From NCBI GenBank assembly GCA_951804985.1, contig OX638133.1, positions 48,581,983 through 48,645,982 on the forward strand: DNA of 64,000 nucleotides. The letters are read 5' to 3'. The stretch comes from Dryomyza anilis (taxonomy: Eukaryota > Arthropoda > Insecta > Diptera > Dryomyzidae). How positions within the stretch are numbered: the stretch's first letter is position 1; each line of letters begins with the position of its first letter. The notes under the pieces are model-generated. The model ran no database searches. It was not told the DNA's origin and was given only the letters and a program-made list of their open reading frames with translations. Of this stretch, positions 12,306 to 21,586 are shown piece by piece. The position numbers were made by a program, and so were the translations under genes.

Positions 12306-13200
12306 TTATAACCTCTGTTCTCTGGTTTTTTTTAGTTCACTCGTCCACCAAGAATTTTTGGTAGTTTTGTGACGGCGAGAGATTGGGTAAAACTTTAAGA
12401 AGGCTTTATTCATTTTCTTCGTGATCATGTCTACCGCGGAGTCTATGGATATACTGTCAGGGAAAGAAGTTTCGCATGTGTGCGGCACGTTTTCTGATAT
12501 CCACTCTGAATAGTTTGACCACTTTGTTTTCGCAGGGTTCCTAAAAGGTTTTATCTTACTAGGTTTGAAGTTAATGTTGAAAAGTATTCTAAAATGGTCC
12601 GACAAGGAGTTTTTAGAAGACACTTTCCAGTCTTCGAACTCAATTAGTTCTGTGTTATTGCTTAAAGTCAGGTCAAGGATTTCTTCTCTTACTCTATTTT
12701 GAAAATTGGGGTGATCTCCCCTGTTGCACAAGATAAAGTCCGAGGATATAAGAAATTCAAAGATTGACTCACCTCGTTCGATGATATCCTTACTACCCCA
12801 CTGGCTATGATGTGTGTTGGCGTCACAGCCGATCACCGGTGGCAGGTTCCGTGTGTTCGCATAGTCTGCAAGTTCTCGGACTGCTCTCGAAGGGGGATCT
12901 TCTTTGTCGTATGGCATATAGGCTGAACTGAGAATTGTTTTCTCGTTGTTTTCAACTTGTATTGCCACCGTGTCATCATTACTGTACTTGTGTAGGAAGA
13001 AAGCATTTAGTGTTCTTCTAGCTAGAATACAGCATCTTATCTTACCTCCATTTGTAGGGTGAAACAGATTGTATTGTTTCGATCTTAGCCCTTGTACCTG
13101 GTTGTGTGCTATCCAGGGTTCTTGGACTAAGCATTAGGTCGTCTGTTGCGTTAGGTCGTCTGTTGCGGCTTTGCAGTGGTGCAAATTAATTTGCACTACC
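12306..13200 (-). pseudogene. AP-type endonuclease domain, start of LOA ORF2
   Basis: ORF2 appears to begin around VVQINLHHCKAA (about 13165-13200), overlapping the end of ORF1 in another frame. The endonuclease motifs follow: LVQEPWI at about 13110-13132, AYMPYDKEDPPSR, VIGCDANTHHSQWGS with the catalytic aspartate and asparagine, and NSLSDHFRILF with the final histidine. A perfect 17-bp tandem duplication at 13134-13167 shifts the frame and brings in a stop just before LVQEPWI. After the endonuclease the frame continues into KTKWSNYSEWI and is broken near 12306-12340. The domain would nick the target DNA. Confidence 0.8.
13134..13167. repeat. 17-bp tandem duplication inactivating LOA ORF2
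   Basis: TTAGGTCGTCTGTTGCG occurs twice in immediate succession (13134-13150 and 13151-13167). As 17 is not a multiple of 3, it separates the ORF2 amino terminus from the endonuclease frame. Confidence 0.9.
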
Positions 13201-14320
13201 TGCAACTGGTACGACTTTTTGCACCTTTTCATCGTCATCCTTCTCGGTCCACGCCCTCACTGACCCAAGCCCGAACTTCAGCATGCCATCTCTTTCATCG
13301 AGCAGCCGCGCTGAATGCCTGTCAACAACGAAGAGAAACACCTTCCCTCCGTTATTATGGCTTTGCCGTGCGTTGAGTAGCGTCCAACCGCCTATTGGAA
13401 AGTCCCTGTTTTGGGCCGCCAACAGTTTGACTATGGATGCATCCTCATGTTTTGCAGGAGGAGGAATCCATAGCCTATACTGAGGCGAAGTGGTAGCGCG
13501 GATCTGGGGATCACTTTCAGTTTTGACCCCTTCCAAAGTTCACCAATTTTGGCGATGGAACTGGTCAAAAATTCCAGTGATCCCTGTGAGCCGCATGCTA
13601 CGACTTTAACCTCTTTGTACCATCCTCCGCCGTCGAAATTGTAATCTCCTAGAATACCGGCTTCGACGCGCACCATCATCTCCTTGAGGACTTCATTCTC
13701 TACAAGAAGCCATCTTTCCGAATTGATCCTGCCATCAGGATCCGATTCCTCAATGATGGCCACTTGTAGATCCGCTAGAGTGGCCTCGAAACTGGTGGAC
13801 TTTTTGGTCCGTTTCGGAGTTTTCTCCTTGCGTTCTTCCTACGACCTTGGGTCCCGATTTGGATTTGGAAGCATCATCCCTTTTCCCCGAAGCATTTCCC
13901 TTGTTCGCCTTTTTAGGGGAAAGTAGGGGTGGGTTTTTAGGGGCGCAGGTGTTTGAAGCAGCGAGTGCTGGAGCTTTGCTGATCTCCCTCCGTTCGTAGC
14001 TTTTTGCCACCTGCGTGTGCTTCTTTTTGAGTGCCAAGTCTCGATCAGTGAGGCTTGCCTGATCCTAGCACTCAGTTTTTTGAGGTACCCCAATGATCCC
14101 TTGTACCTCTGGCGTTTTTGCCGTCACCGGTGTAGGTACAGCGATGATCGTCGTGTCGTTATCATCGGAGTCCGCTAGCAACTCTTCTTCCGTGTCCGGG
14201 CCTGCGATGACCTGTGAGGGAGGGTTTGACTCCTCTTCCTCACTGTCAATGTGCAGGGTGCCGAAGAACGGAAGGGCTTTCACCATCGTCTCTGCGATAA
14301 CATCGTCAGTCACCATGGGT
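13186..14320 (-). pseudogene. ORF1 of the LOA-type LINE, broken
   Basis: Successive frames hold parts of one nucleic-acid-binding ORF1 protein. At 14065-14316 is an acidic amino-terminal piece with IDSEEEESNPP and DTEEELLADSDDNDT. At 13750-14093 is a basic, lysine- and serine-rich stretch with KKHTQVAKSYERREI. At 13186-13763 is a globular domain split by a frameshift near 13490-13510, with GDYNFDGGGWYKEV, VACGSQGSLEFLTSSI and LLDERDGMLKFGLGSVRAW. The last part resembles the DUF4780-type domain often found in such ORF1s; that family name is from memory and tentative. It ends VPVAGSAN, overlapping the ORF2 start. Confidence 0.65.
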
Positions 14321-14820
14321 GTATCGCCTCCATGGTTGTCAGGTGGGGCGATACCAGTTTGCCTGACTAGGCCAGGTCTTTCGGTTTTTTCGTTTGTTTG
14401 TTTTGTTGTTGTTGTCGTTCATTTTAGGTCCCACGAGTGTCGGAGAAGTACCACCCGCACAGAGATCCGCTATATACGGGTGGGGCTAGCTAAGTTCGGA
14501 GGTCGCCAGGTATCCGATACCTCCGCTAGCGACAGTGCAAGTTTTTAAACTTAGCCCACTGCCAGGTTAGATTCTCAGCACGGGTACCTTAATCCAGCCC
14601 AGGGGATAGTGGAGGTGGAAGGGAAAGTTAGGATGAGGAAAGGAGGGATGAGAGGACCTCAGACCTATAGTCAGAGAGCATGAGATGGGAGTTGAACTAT
14701 CAATGGGCTGACATTCATTCTTCCTGACCTTGGCTAACTCCATCCTTTAATAGGACATTGGGCAGGTTATTTTCAGTTGGCACCCACGTGGTGGGTTTGG
14801 AATGAGGATTTTTGCCAACC

Positions 14821-14832
14821 TCTTGTGTAGTA
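14821..14832. repeat. target-site duplication, 5' side of the LOA-type LINE
   Basis: TCTTGTGTAGTA, identical to 9599-9610. It marks the 5' end, so the copy was not 5'-truncated on insertion. Confidence 0.85.
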
Positions 14833-15167
14833 AAATAATTTATTGTTGGTTGAAGACGTTGATAATATAGAAAATAAGTTACCTAAATTCAATTAGTGTT
14901 CCAACTTTATTCGTTTTCATTAATTATATGCAGATATTTGTCTACCATCTCTTATTTAAAATTTAAAAAGTAAAATCTTGCAATTATCGTGCAGCAAGAG
15001 CAAGAATGATATTGCAAGAATAAGATCATATCGTCGGTGATAATGTAGGTCGAAAATGTAGCTAGGCGGTTTTGCAGTATCAATGACGAGAGAAAGAGTT
15101 AGTGTGCACGAACAAGATTACCATTTCTTGCATTGTTCTTGCAAATTATAATCACTATAAAAAAAAA
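14833..15167. other. spacer, no gene
   Basis: AT-rich. The part at about 15048-15090 (CGAAAATGTAGCTAGGCGG) resembles 46630-46670 (CGAAAATGTAGATAGGCGG) and may be a scrap of the CGAGGGCTTATA element family. Confidence 0.4.
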
Positions 15168-15302
15168 AAACATTATTCAAATTTATTAATTTTTGCCGAT
15201 GATGTAAAGATATAAATCAATAACTAACGCAAAATACGTCCTACTACTTCAGTCTGACTTAAAATCATTTGAAACGTTGTGTTTTAAGAACCATATGATT
15301 CT
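15168..15302 (+). pseudogene. LINE RT fragment (YADD-region), same family as 39.6-43.6 kb
   Basis: The bases around TTTATTAATTTTTGCCGATG and GTGTTTTAAGAACCATATGA match the plus-strand LINE at about 42630-42760, which covers the YADD box and the following MWCFKNHLVLN segment. The piece stops where a MITE begins at 15306. The next 180 bases of the LINE are missing, and the sequence resumes at 16494. Confidence 0.7.
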
Positions 15303-15305
15303 TAA

Positions 15306-15652
15306 TAGCCGAAACACAACAAAGACGCATGCGGTTGCGGCTCTAGAAAACTATGAAAAATTGTATGTATTTCATGTCAAACGCCCAGACGCGTCGTCCA
15401 GCAGCACGAATTGAATCTATTCTACTTTTCATTTTATTGACATGCGTCGCTCTCTTATGAAAAAATTAGAAAACAAACAAAACTTAAACAAAAACGAATT
15501 TTTTGGCACAATTATCGTCGATTCTATTTTGACTTAGAAACAATTTTATAAACATTTTATTTAAGATAATTCTTGGCAAACGGCTGCGGGTTTATTTAAA
15601 ACAGCCGCAACGTCAGAGAGCGCCGCAGACACACTTGGATGTGTTTCAGCTA
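15306..15652. mobile_element. 347-bp MITE TAGCCGAAACAC with TAA target duplication
   Basis: Ends TAGCCGAAACACA and TGTGTTTCAGCTA are inverted with one mismatch. The flanks are direct TAA (15303-15305 and 15653-15655), the 3-bp TWA duplication of PIF/Harbinger-type elements. Internal GC-rich inverted pieces (GCGGTTGCGGC and GCCGCAACGTC) lie near each end. It sits inside the LINE fragment. Confidence 0.75.
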
Positions 15653-15749
15653 TAATCCAGAACAGTGTAAGTCATGTCATTTTCTTGAAAAAAAAATATA
15701 GAATACAATTATATTCTAAAAGAGAAAAATGTTTGTCGCGTTCAAGTTA

Positions 15750-16003
15750 TAGCCGAAACACATCGATGACGTATGCTGCTGGGGCTCTAGAAAACTATGA
15801 AAATTGTTTGAATTTCATCTCAAACGGCCAGACGCGTCGTTTAGACGCACTTATAGAATCTATTCTATTTTTTAATTTTATTGCTTCTATTTCGACTTAG
15901 AAAAAATTTTATAAACAAACGAGAAAAAAATATAAGTTTTGGAATTTTAAAGATAAATCTTGGCAAACGGCCGCGGCTTCATTTAAAAAAAGCCGCAACG
16001 TCA
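15750..16003. mobile_element. second copy of the TAGCCGAAACAC MITE, right end missing
   Basis: It starts TAGCCGAAACACATCGATGA after TTA and parallels 15306-15620, including TCTAGAAAACTATGAAAA and GCCAGACGCGTCGT. It diverges at about 16003, before the right terminus. Two copies within 100 bp of each other suggest a local re-insertion or duplication. Confidence 0.7.
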
Positions 16004-16493
16004 CGAATATCGCGAATCGTTTTTCGAATTCATCATCTATGAGGTTTCTGCTATTAGATCCCATCCCTTAAAGTGAAGCAAAAAAATATAAAATTTTCTA
16101 AATATTAAAAAGTGATATGCTGTTGCAATTCAAACCCGGATGCGAATAGATATCGCGGATCCGTTTTCGAGTTCACGATCAAGGGGGCTTCTGGTACAAG
16201 ATGCATTCAATTGTTTTTGAAAGTGACGCAAAAAATATATTTTTTGAACTTATTTCAAAATATGGTACACACTTGCATTTTAAATGCAATTTAAAACCGC
16301 AAACGAATTGATGCAGAATAATGGTGAACGCACATATCCATGGATTGGTCTCTAGTTTTACGAACAGATTGATTTTTTTAAGTGTGCAAACCTTTTTTGA
16401 TTTTTGTAGCATGTCGTTATGAAAGATATTAGTGTGTTTTTGTTGAATCTAACTTATCGTTTAATTTACATATTGAAATTATATGTAAATATC
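16004..16493. repeat. degenerate direct repeats, no gene
   Basis: About 16003-16090 and 16140-16240 share a diverged unit (ATATCGCG...CGTTTTTCGA, then GTGAAGCAAAAAAATAT versus GTGACGCAAAAAATAT). The rest is unassigned. Confidence 0.4.
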
Positions 16494-17075
16494 ATTATTT
16501 GGTTTTATGAAGAGATGGGCTAAAGAATTTAATAGTCCTCTAACAACTTTCATTTTATATTGCACTCTAGTTCGTCCACAATTGGAGTATGCAAGTCAAG
16601 TTGAAAAAAGTACAGACCAATTTTGTACGTTTTTCTCTCTGGGGTTTGAATTGGGTAGATAACTTTCATCTTCCTCCATACGAAGATCGCCTGAAACTAC
16701 TAAATTTATAGACTCTTAGCGAACGTAGACAGAATGCCGATATAACTTACATACATCAACTAATTACAGGTGGACTGGATTCCCCTGAGCTTCTTAATTA
16801 TGTTACATTTAAACACAATCGTAGAAGTAGTAAAAATCGTGTTTTATCAATCATACAGTAGAACTATTTATGTTGCTGCATCAACCTCCAATCGAATGGG
16901 TAATGTAATTAACAATATAAATCTGTTAAAAAATCACCTTAAATGTAGATTAAAACTGCAATCAAACAACTGCATGCTTTTTTTCACTAGCCCAACTATT
17001 TTCAGTGGGTAAATATTTTCCAGCATTCGTGTTGTGAAAGTGCAAGCTAGCTGTATTAGCTAAAACTTTATTATT
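16494..17075 (+). pseudogene. LINE 3' fragment (RT thumb and 3' UTR)
   Basis: It parallels 42950-43570 of the complete LINE: GAAGAGATGGGCTAAAGAAT, CTTCCTCCATACGAAGATCG, GGATTCCCCTGAGCTTCT, and the 3' end GTGCAAGCTAGCTGTATTAG followed by TTATTATTA. Frames are broken by indels. The shared 3' terminus marks the LINE tail at about 17070. Confidence 0.75.
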
Positions 17076-17082
17076 ATAAAAG

Positions 17083-17270
17083 TGGTCCTAGTATAGACCC
17101 TTGAGGTACTCCACTAACAATGTTGTACTCAATGTGGTGGGACCTACAGTTTAATGCCGAATCCGAACGGCGAGAGAGAGCTTTTCATAGGCAATGTTTT
17201 TCACTCGTAGGTTTGCCATTTACTGCCGAGAGGTAGCGCGGTATAGAACAAGTTTTCTACAAATTTTCTA
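17083..17270 (-). mobile_element. RT motif scrap joined to a truncated tRNA-derived SINE
   Basis: 17089-17122 read on the minus strand as SGVPQGSILGP, the conserved box between RT motifs of a LINE. Directly after it, from about 17129, the sequence matches the SINE of 37089-37390 (TGTACTCAATGTGGTGGGAC, GCCGAATCCGAACGGCGAGA, TTGCCATTTACTGCCGAGAG). The tRNA-like head is missing. Confidence 0.6.
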
Positions 17271-17496
17271 TTCACTCTAGAAACAACAAATCAATAAATT
17301 AAAATTCTGATTTATTATAATTTTTATTTATGTTTAAATTTTATGTTAAAGTGTTATGTTAATAAAAAAAATATTTGCTTTTAAGCAATCCTACCATTTC
17401 TAAGCAAATCTTGTTTTTTATTTCAGTATTTTCAAATTAAAAGGTTAGTTCAACGTTTTTATTAACAGCTACTAATTTCAGAATATATAGTTTCGT

Positions 17497-17915
17497 ACAT
17501 CGTCCATTCCACGTCAAACCGGGCACTCAATATTGATGTAGTTTTGTGATAGTGAAACCAAAATCGGTTTTATAACTTTCGGACCATCATTTCTTAGTAT
17601 GTTTGTATTAGAAATTTTAAAAACGAGTAAACCATTAGAAAGAGCAAATAAGACCAAATTGTTTAATATTGAACTTATGCTTCACGTGCTAAAATAGTTT
17701 AACTATATGCAAAATGTTGAAAATCGACGAAATGTTTGAATTTATTAAGCAGTTAAACAGTTGTACCGTCAGAAAAAAAACACTATTTTAATAAAAAAAA
17801 CGTGTCAAATATTTTTTGTCACAGAATATGTCTGTAAAATTTCAAAAAGTTCGGAGCTCATAAAGTCAATTTTTGTTGAAAAGCGCCCGGTTTTACGTGG
17901 AATGGCCGATATAGC
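17497..17915. mobile_element. TIR element CCATTCCACGT...AACCGGGC
   Basis: CCATTCCACGTCAAACCGGGC near 17501 is matched in inverted form by GCCCGGTTTTACGTGGAATGG near 17885-17905, with one mismatch. The roughly 360 bases between have no recognisable protein. The element sits immediately upstream of the dipeptidase exons, presumably in an intron. No clear target duplication was found. Confidence 0.6.
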
Positions 17916-18025
17916 AGAAACATTTGGAATTGGATTTTTTTGAATAATTGAATTATTTTTACTAGTATTGTGCCCAAATATGCCATATTTGCATTTAGAA
18001 TATTTAAATTTATGTTGTATTTCAG

Positions 18026-18290
18026 AAAGGATATTGGAGCAAAATCTTTACCTCATAACGAAGACAAGACAAAATTGTTAATGCACAGATGGCGTTATCC
18101 TAGTTTGTCAATTCATGGTATTGAAGGAGCATTTTACGAATCAGGTGCTAAAACGGTTATTCCAGCTAAAGTTATTGGAAAATTTTCAATTCGCTTGGTT
18201 CCTCATCAGGACCCTGAACATATAACTAAATGCGTAACAGATTATTTAAACAAAAAATGGGCTGAACGTGGTTCGCCAAATATACTGAAG
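18026..18290 (+). CDS. CNDP2: cytosolic non-specific dipeptidase, penultimate exon 1 of 2
   Basis: The exon encodes part of a metallopeptidase of family M20 that cleaves dipeptides in the cytosol. The reading is [14 protein letters not shown], then [40 protein letters not shown] and [15 protein letters not shown]. This is a very close match to the CNDP2 (carnosine dipeptidase 2) family. It starts after TTGTATTTCAG with one base completing a split codon and ends at AAG before GTAATTTT. The 48-bp intron 18291-18338 follows. No earlier CNDP2 exon, such as those with the other zinc ligands, is recognisable in 1-18025. The upstream part is therefore outside the window, behind a long intron, or this is a gene fragment. 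Confidence 0.85.
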
Positions 18291-18338
18291 GTAATTTTAT
18301 GTTTTTTTTTTATTATTATTACATATGAATAATTTCAG

Positions 18339-18590
18339 GTTAATTTATTAAGCAGCGGGAAACCATGGACCGAAGATCCAAATCACCCCCACTATGAAGC
18401 TGCTAAAAAAGCAATCCAACATGTTTTTAAAGTTGAACCTGATATGACTCGTGAAGGTGGATCAATTCCAGTGACCCTTACATTACAAGAGGCTACGGGA
18501 AAAAATGTTATATTGATACCAGTAGGAGCTTGTGATGATGGAGCCCACTCACAAAATGAAAAAATTGATACTTACAACTACATTGAAGGC
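18339..18590 (+). CDS. CNDP2: cytosolic non-specific dipeptidase, penultimate exon 2 of 2
   Basis: The frame continues in phase 0 after [48 protein letters not shown], and [18 protein letters not shown] ending [16 protein letters not shown] and [10 protein letters not shown] are family signatures. The histidine of GAHSQNEK is the metal-ligand histidine near the carboxyl end of known CNDP2 proteins. The exon ends GAAGGC before GTATGT, a consensus donor. The last dozen or so residues must come from a further exon. A 34-codon open frame after CTTTTTAG at 18658-18659 is a possible but weak candidate. There are no stops or frameshifts in the 172 codons of the two exons, which suggests functional constraint. 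Confidence 0.85.
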
Positions 18591-18659
18591 GTATGTTAAT
18601 TGAATATCGAGGGCTTATACATATTTAGTAGAGTATATAAAAAAACACAACTTTTTAGA

Positions 18660-18764
18660 AGAACGTGAAAGCTTCATTATATTCTAATAGTAAACGTCGC
18701 AATCATACACTGGGAGCAAAACATAATTATTCACTACTACGTTTTCAACTACGGCGTAAATGAA
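18660..18764 (+). other. possible terminal exon of the dipeptidase (uncertain)
   Basis: An acceptor-like ACAACTTTTTAG ends at 18659. Read in phase 0 after the 18590 donor, the next bases give KNVKASLYSNS and stay open for 34 codons to TGA at about 18762. The family normally ends with a short TKLLAAYLYE-like tail; only scattered residues agree (K, A, LY). The putative intron contains TCGAGGGCTTATA, an end sequence of a transposon family seen at 34969. The real last exon may lie elsewhere. Confidence 0.2.
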
Positions 18765-19449
18765 AATGTCCCGACATCTTATGTGTATGTACATATATAT
18801 GTAAATTTCTCACGTTCCAAATAACTCACATGATCAATAGTGATCAATAGAAAGGTATTTAAACATCCAATAAAAATGTCTCACAACATTTTTAAATTCA
18901 TTTACTAGTTTAAGAGAACTCGATAGAAGAACTTGAAAGAAGTATTTTTTCGATAAACATTTTAATTTAAAAATCATTTAAAAAACCGGAAAAATCGAGA
19001 ATGTAAAATATACACAGTTTGTAATATCGTCGTTGTAGAACGAAAAGTCACCAACTACATTTTGATGAAAATCTGAAATTTCAACTTTGTTAGTATTTAT
19101 TACAATAGTAATTGATACACTTTTAAAGTTAAAATACAAATTGATATATTCATATATTCATATTTAGTACAAGTATTGAGCCCATCGATCCGAAATTTAA
19201 AGATATATAAAGAATTTTGTAAATGAATAATTGGCATTTCGAAAATGTACTGGTTGACTTTTAGTTCTACAACGACTATATTTCAAAATTAGTCTACACT
19301 CTATCGAAGAAATTGAGCTATCAATGACGAAAATGTATTTGCGGATGAAATAAATTATGTAAAAGCATTATAGTTGACTGCTATATAAATAAGCATACAA
19401 ATAAAAAAGAAAAATGTGGTCCAATCACGCCAATTTGTTTTTGAGCATG

Positions 19450-19668
19450 CACCCAGAAAAAAATACTATATAAATAATAGTTTTTTACTATTAAAAATAT
19501 TCAATAGGATAAATTATTATTTTAATCGGAAAATACCATTAAATACTAGAAAATACCACGACATTGCCATTGAGTTTATATGAAAAGATATATTTTTTGT
19601 ATACTATTAAATCAATAATTGTCTATTGACCAATTTTAATGGGATTTGAGGGAATTTTTTTCTGGGTG
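19450..19668. mobile_element. 219-bp MITE with CACCCAGAAAAAAAT ends
   Basis: Ends are CACCCAGAAAAAAATAC on the left and TTTTTTTCTGGGTG on the right. The flanking dinucleotide is TG on both sides where related copies have TA. It shares CTATTGACCAATTTTAATGG with the 853-bp element at 26736-27588, so it is a shorter deletion derivative of that family. Confidence 0.7.
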
Positions 19669-19859
19669 TGTATTGATAAATGATTGTAACTAATTTTTAA
19701 TTTTCTAACTTTATCTTGAATATTTTACGAGATCCTAAAAAGTAAACCCATATCTTGTATGGGATGTAGTTGAGTATGTTGACTAATTTGACTCATTTTC
19801 GAACTTCAAATTACTTTTCTACTAAAATATATTTAAATTATATTTCATCGCATTCGGAA

Positions 19860-20010
19860 TAGTGTTTATCAAGTTATCCTGTATAGGCGGACAGACAGAC
19901 GGCCACATCTAAATCGGCTCGAAAAGTACTTTTCATACCGGCCATGTCTTCTCTGATGCGCTATAATATCCTCATATACATAGTATAACCCATGGGTGTA
20001 GGATATAAAA
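19860..20010 (+). repeat. diverged mini-me core
   Basis: GGACAGACAGACGGCCACATCTAAATCGGCTCG, CTTTTCATACCGGCCATGTC and GGGTGTAGGATATAAAAAC follow the same order as the core and 3' end of the mini-me copies, but with many changes. It is an old member. Confidence 0.5.
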
Positions 20011-20541
20011 ACACAAAATGTTATTATTTAGTTTACACCCAATTATAATGCTTTATATGATTTTCTTTTACCTCAAAATGTATCCATAGATTTATTTTAT
20101 TTTTACGTCGTTTTCTTTAAAAAGGTACAGGCTAATTTTGGAATACCACAGACTGTGAATCATCTCGCTTTTTAGATTTTCCCAATTTTTTAAATACACC
20201 TTTGATTTAAATTTGTGTCGAAAAAAATTAAATTTTTCGTGTTCTTCTATCGAATTCTCTCAAACCAGTAAACCAATTTCATGTGAGAAATGTTTATTGG
20301 ATTTTAAATTATCTTTTAATTGGTATTAAATCAAAACCGCTATTTAAAACGCGAAATATTTGCAAATATATGTGACCACCTTTTTGAAAGCTCTGTTCAA
20401 AAGTTATTGGCCGATATCTCGTAAACCTATCCATAGAATATTTTAATTAATATATTCGAATTCTGCGGGTCATTGCCAATAATACAAAAATAGTGCCATT
20501 TACTGAGCAAACTATTTTTCTCTCTTTGTTTTGTATTGAAT

Positions 20542-21080
20542 CAGCCCTATCGTGAGTAAAATTACCTCCAGAATGTTTACCGTTGTTTAACAAATTATTT
20601 AATTAAAAATTAATTACATATTTCTGCACGAATTACAGATATGTTCAACCACCGCAAAACTTCACCGGATGAGGAATATCTTCATTTTATAAATCTTGAC
20701 ATAATTCTACAACATTTTCTTAAATGAAAAACTACAATTAAGTGTCTTTTAAATATGCTTTTAATTGTTTTTAACATAATTTTAACTTCAATATTTATTT
20801 ACACAACGCAATGTTATCCAACAACATTGTTTGGCATTTGACAAAACATCTTAGCATTTCCTGATGTTCAGTTCTAATTGCAAATTAAACTTGTATCGAG
20901 TTAAAAAATGTGAAATGTAGCATACATTTCTACATAACTACAAATAATAAGGATATTTATACATATTTTGTATCCAAAATATTATTTTACAACTTAAAGA
21001 TAACCATTTTAAGATGGCAGTTGAAAAATGTATTCGAACTCGATTTCGAACAAAATTAGGAGGAAATGCTGTTTATGGAA
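20542..21080. mobile_element. CAGCCCTATCGTGA element, right end lost
   Basis: It starts CAGCCCTATCGTGA and carries the same interior as 24140-24861 in the opposite orientation, for example CAACGCAATGTTATCCAACA and CATTTCCTGATGTTCAGTTC. It breaks off near 21075-21086 within TTCGAACAAAATTAGGAGGA, exactly where the RIC1-carrying repeat begins. It preserves the empty site of the 132-bp MITE found in the other copy. Confidence 0.7.
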
Positions 21081-21244
21081 GATGAGTCCCGTCGTAGCGG
21101 ATTTTTTGACAGATTTTTGATACTTTCTACGAATGCATTGTTGTGTCGGAATGAAATTCTTTGTGTGAAAAAATCTTTTGTTTTGCATTAATTAATGAAT
21201 TTTTGCTGTAATTCGTCATTTTATGTTTATGCTTTAAGTCCGGG

Positions 21245-21305
21245 GTGCTGGAGACGGCCGCCAGCTACCTACTTATACAACAAGTGGGAGCTGGCAAAAG
21301 ATCTG
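21245..21305 (+). pseudogene. RIC1: RIC1 fragment: ETAASYL joined to KWELAKDL
   Basis: VLETAASYLLIQ is followed, one frame over, by NKWELAKDL. In RIC1, an adaptor that together with RGP1 forms the RAB6 exchange factor at the Golgi, a segment like this is continuous except for about 25 residues between the two parts. An internal deletion has brought them together out of frame. It lies upstream of a RIC1 piece that in the real protein comes first, so order is scrambled. It is non-functional. Confidence 0.65.
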
Positions 21306-21586
21306 TAGGTAGTTTCTATAATTTTGTCGATCAAAGTTGTCGAGTCATATTGTATAATTTTGTTGACATTTGAACAATTATAACGTCACAGAAATCGACA
21401 ATTTTATCGCTTCATTTACAGAAACGTGCTGCTGAACTTCACGAATTAACAAGAAACTACTGTACACATTGCAAATAAAAAACATATTTTAATGTTAAAG
21501 CATAAAATTAACAAAAATATGTATACAAATTATAAAATGTTAATTATTTAAATTTATTTGTCCACTGCGCGTCTGTCGCTTGCTTC

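Larger units (their letters stand above)
9611..14820 (-). mobile_element. full-length LOA-type non-LTR retrotransposon (dead)
   Basis: The element reads on the minus strand with ORF1, endonuclease, reverse transcriptase and RNase H in order. It is bounded by exact 12-bp direct repeats TCTTGTGTAGTA at 9599-9610 and 14821-14832. That is the expected target duplication of target-primed reverse transcription and fixes both ends. The 5' end reads GGTTGGCAAAAATCC and the 3' end reads AACCTAACC without a poly(A) tail. An RNase H domain after the RT, together with AFLDIEG and GTPQGGVISPLL, points to the LOA group (Bilbo/Lian/Trim) rather than Jockey. Several frameshifts make it inactive. Confidence 0.85.
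18900..20280. mobile_element. long inverted-repeat element of about 1.4 kb
   Basis: The left arm (about 18870-18990, with TAAGAGAACTCGATAGAAGA) is the imperfect reverse complement of the right arm (about 20190-20310, with CTTCTATCGAATTCTCTCAA). A second internal pair, GTCGTTGTAGAACGAAAAGT near 19029 and ACTTTTAGTTCTACAACGAC near 19256, also faces inward. Two other repeats lie inside: a 219-bp MITE at 19450-19668 and an old mini-me core at 19860-20010. No transposase was recognised, and exact termini are uncertain. Confidence 0.6.

Noticed and set aside
13684..14548. Plus-strand serine-rich frames
   Set aside because: They are antisense to the LINE ORF1, whose domain order is supported on the minus strand.
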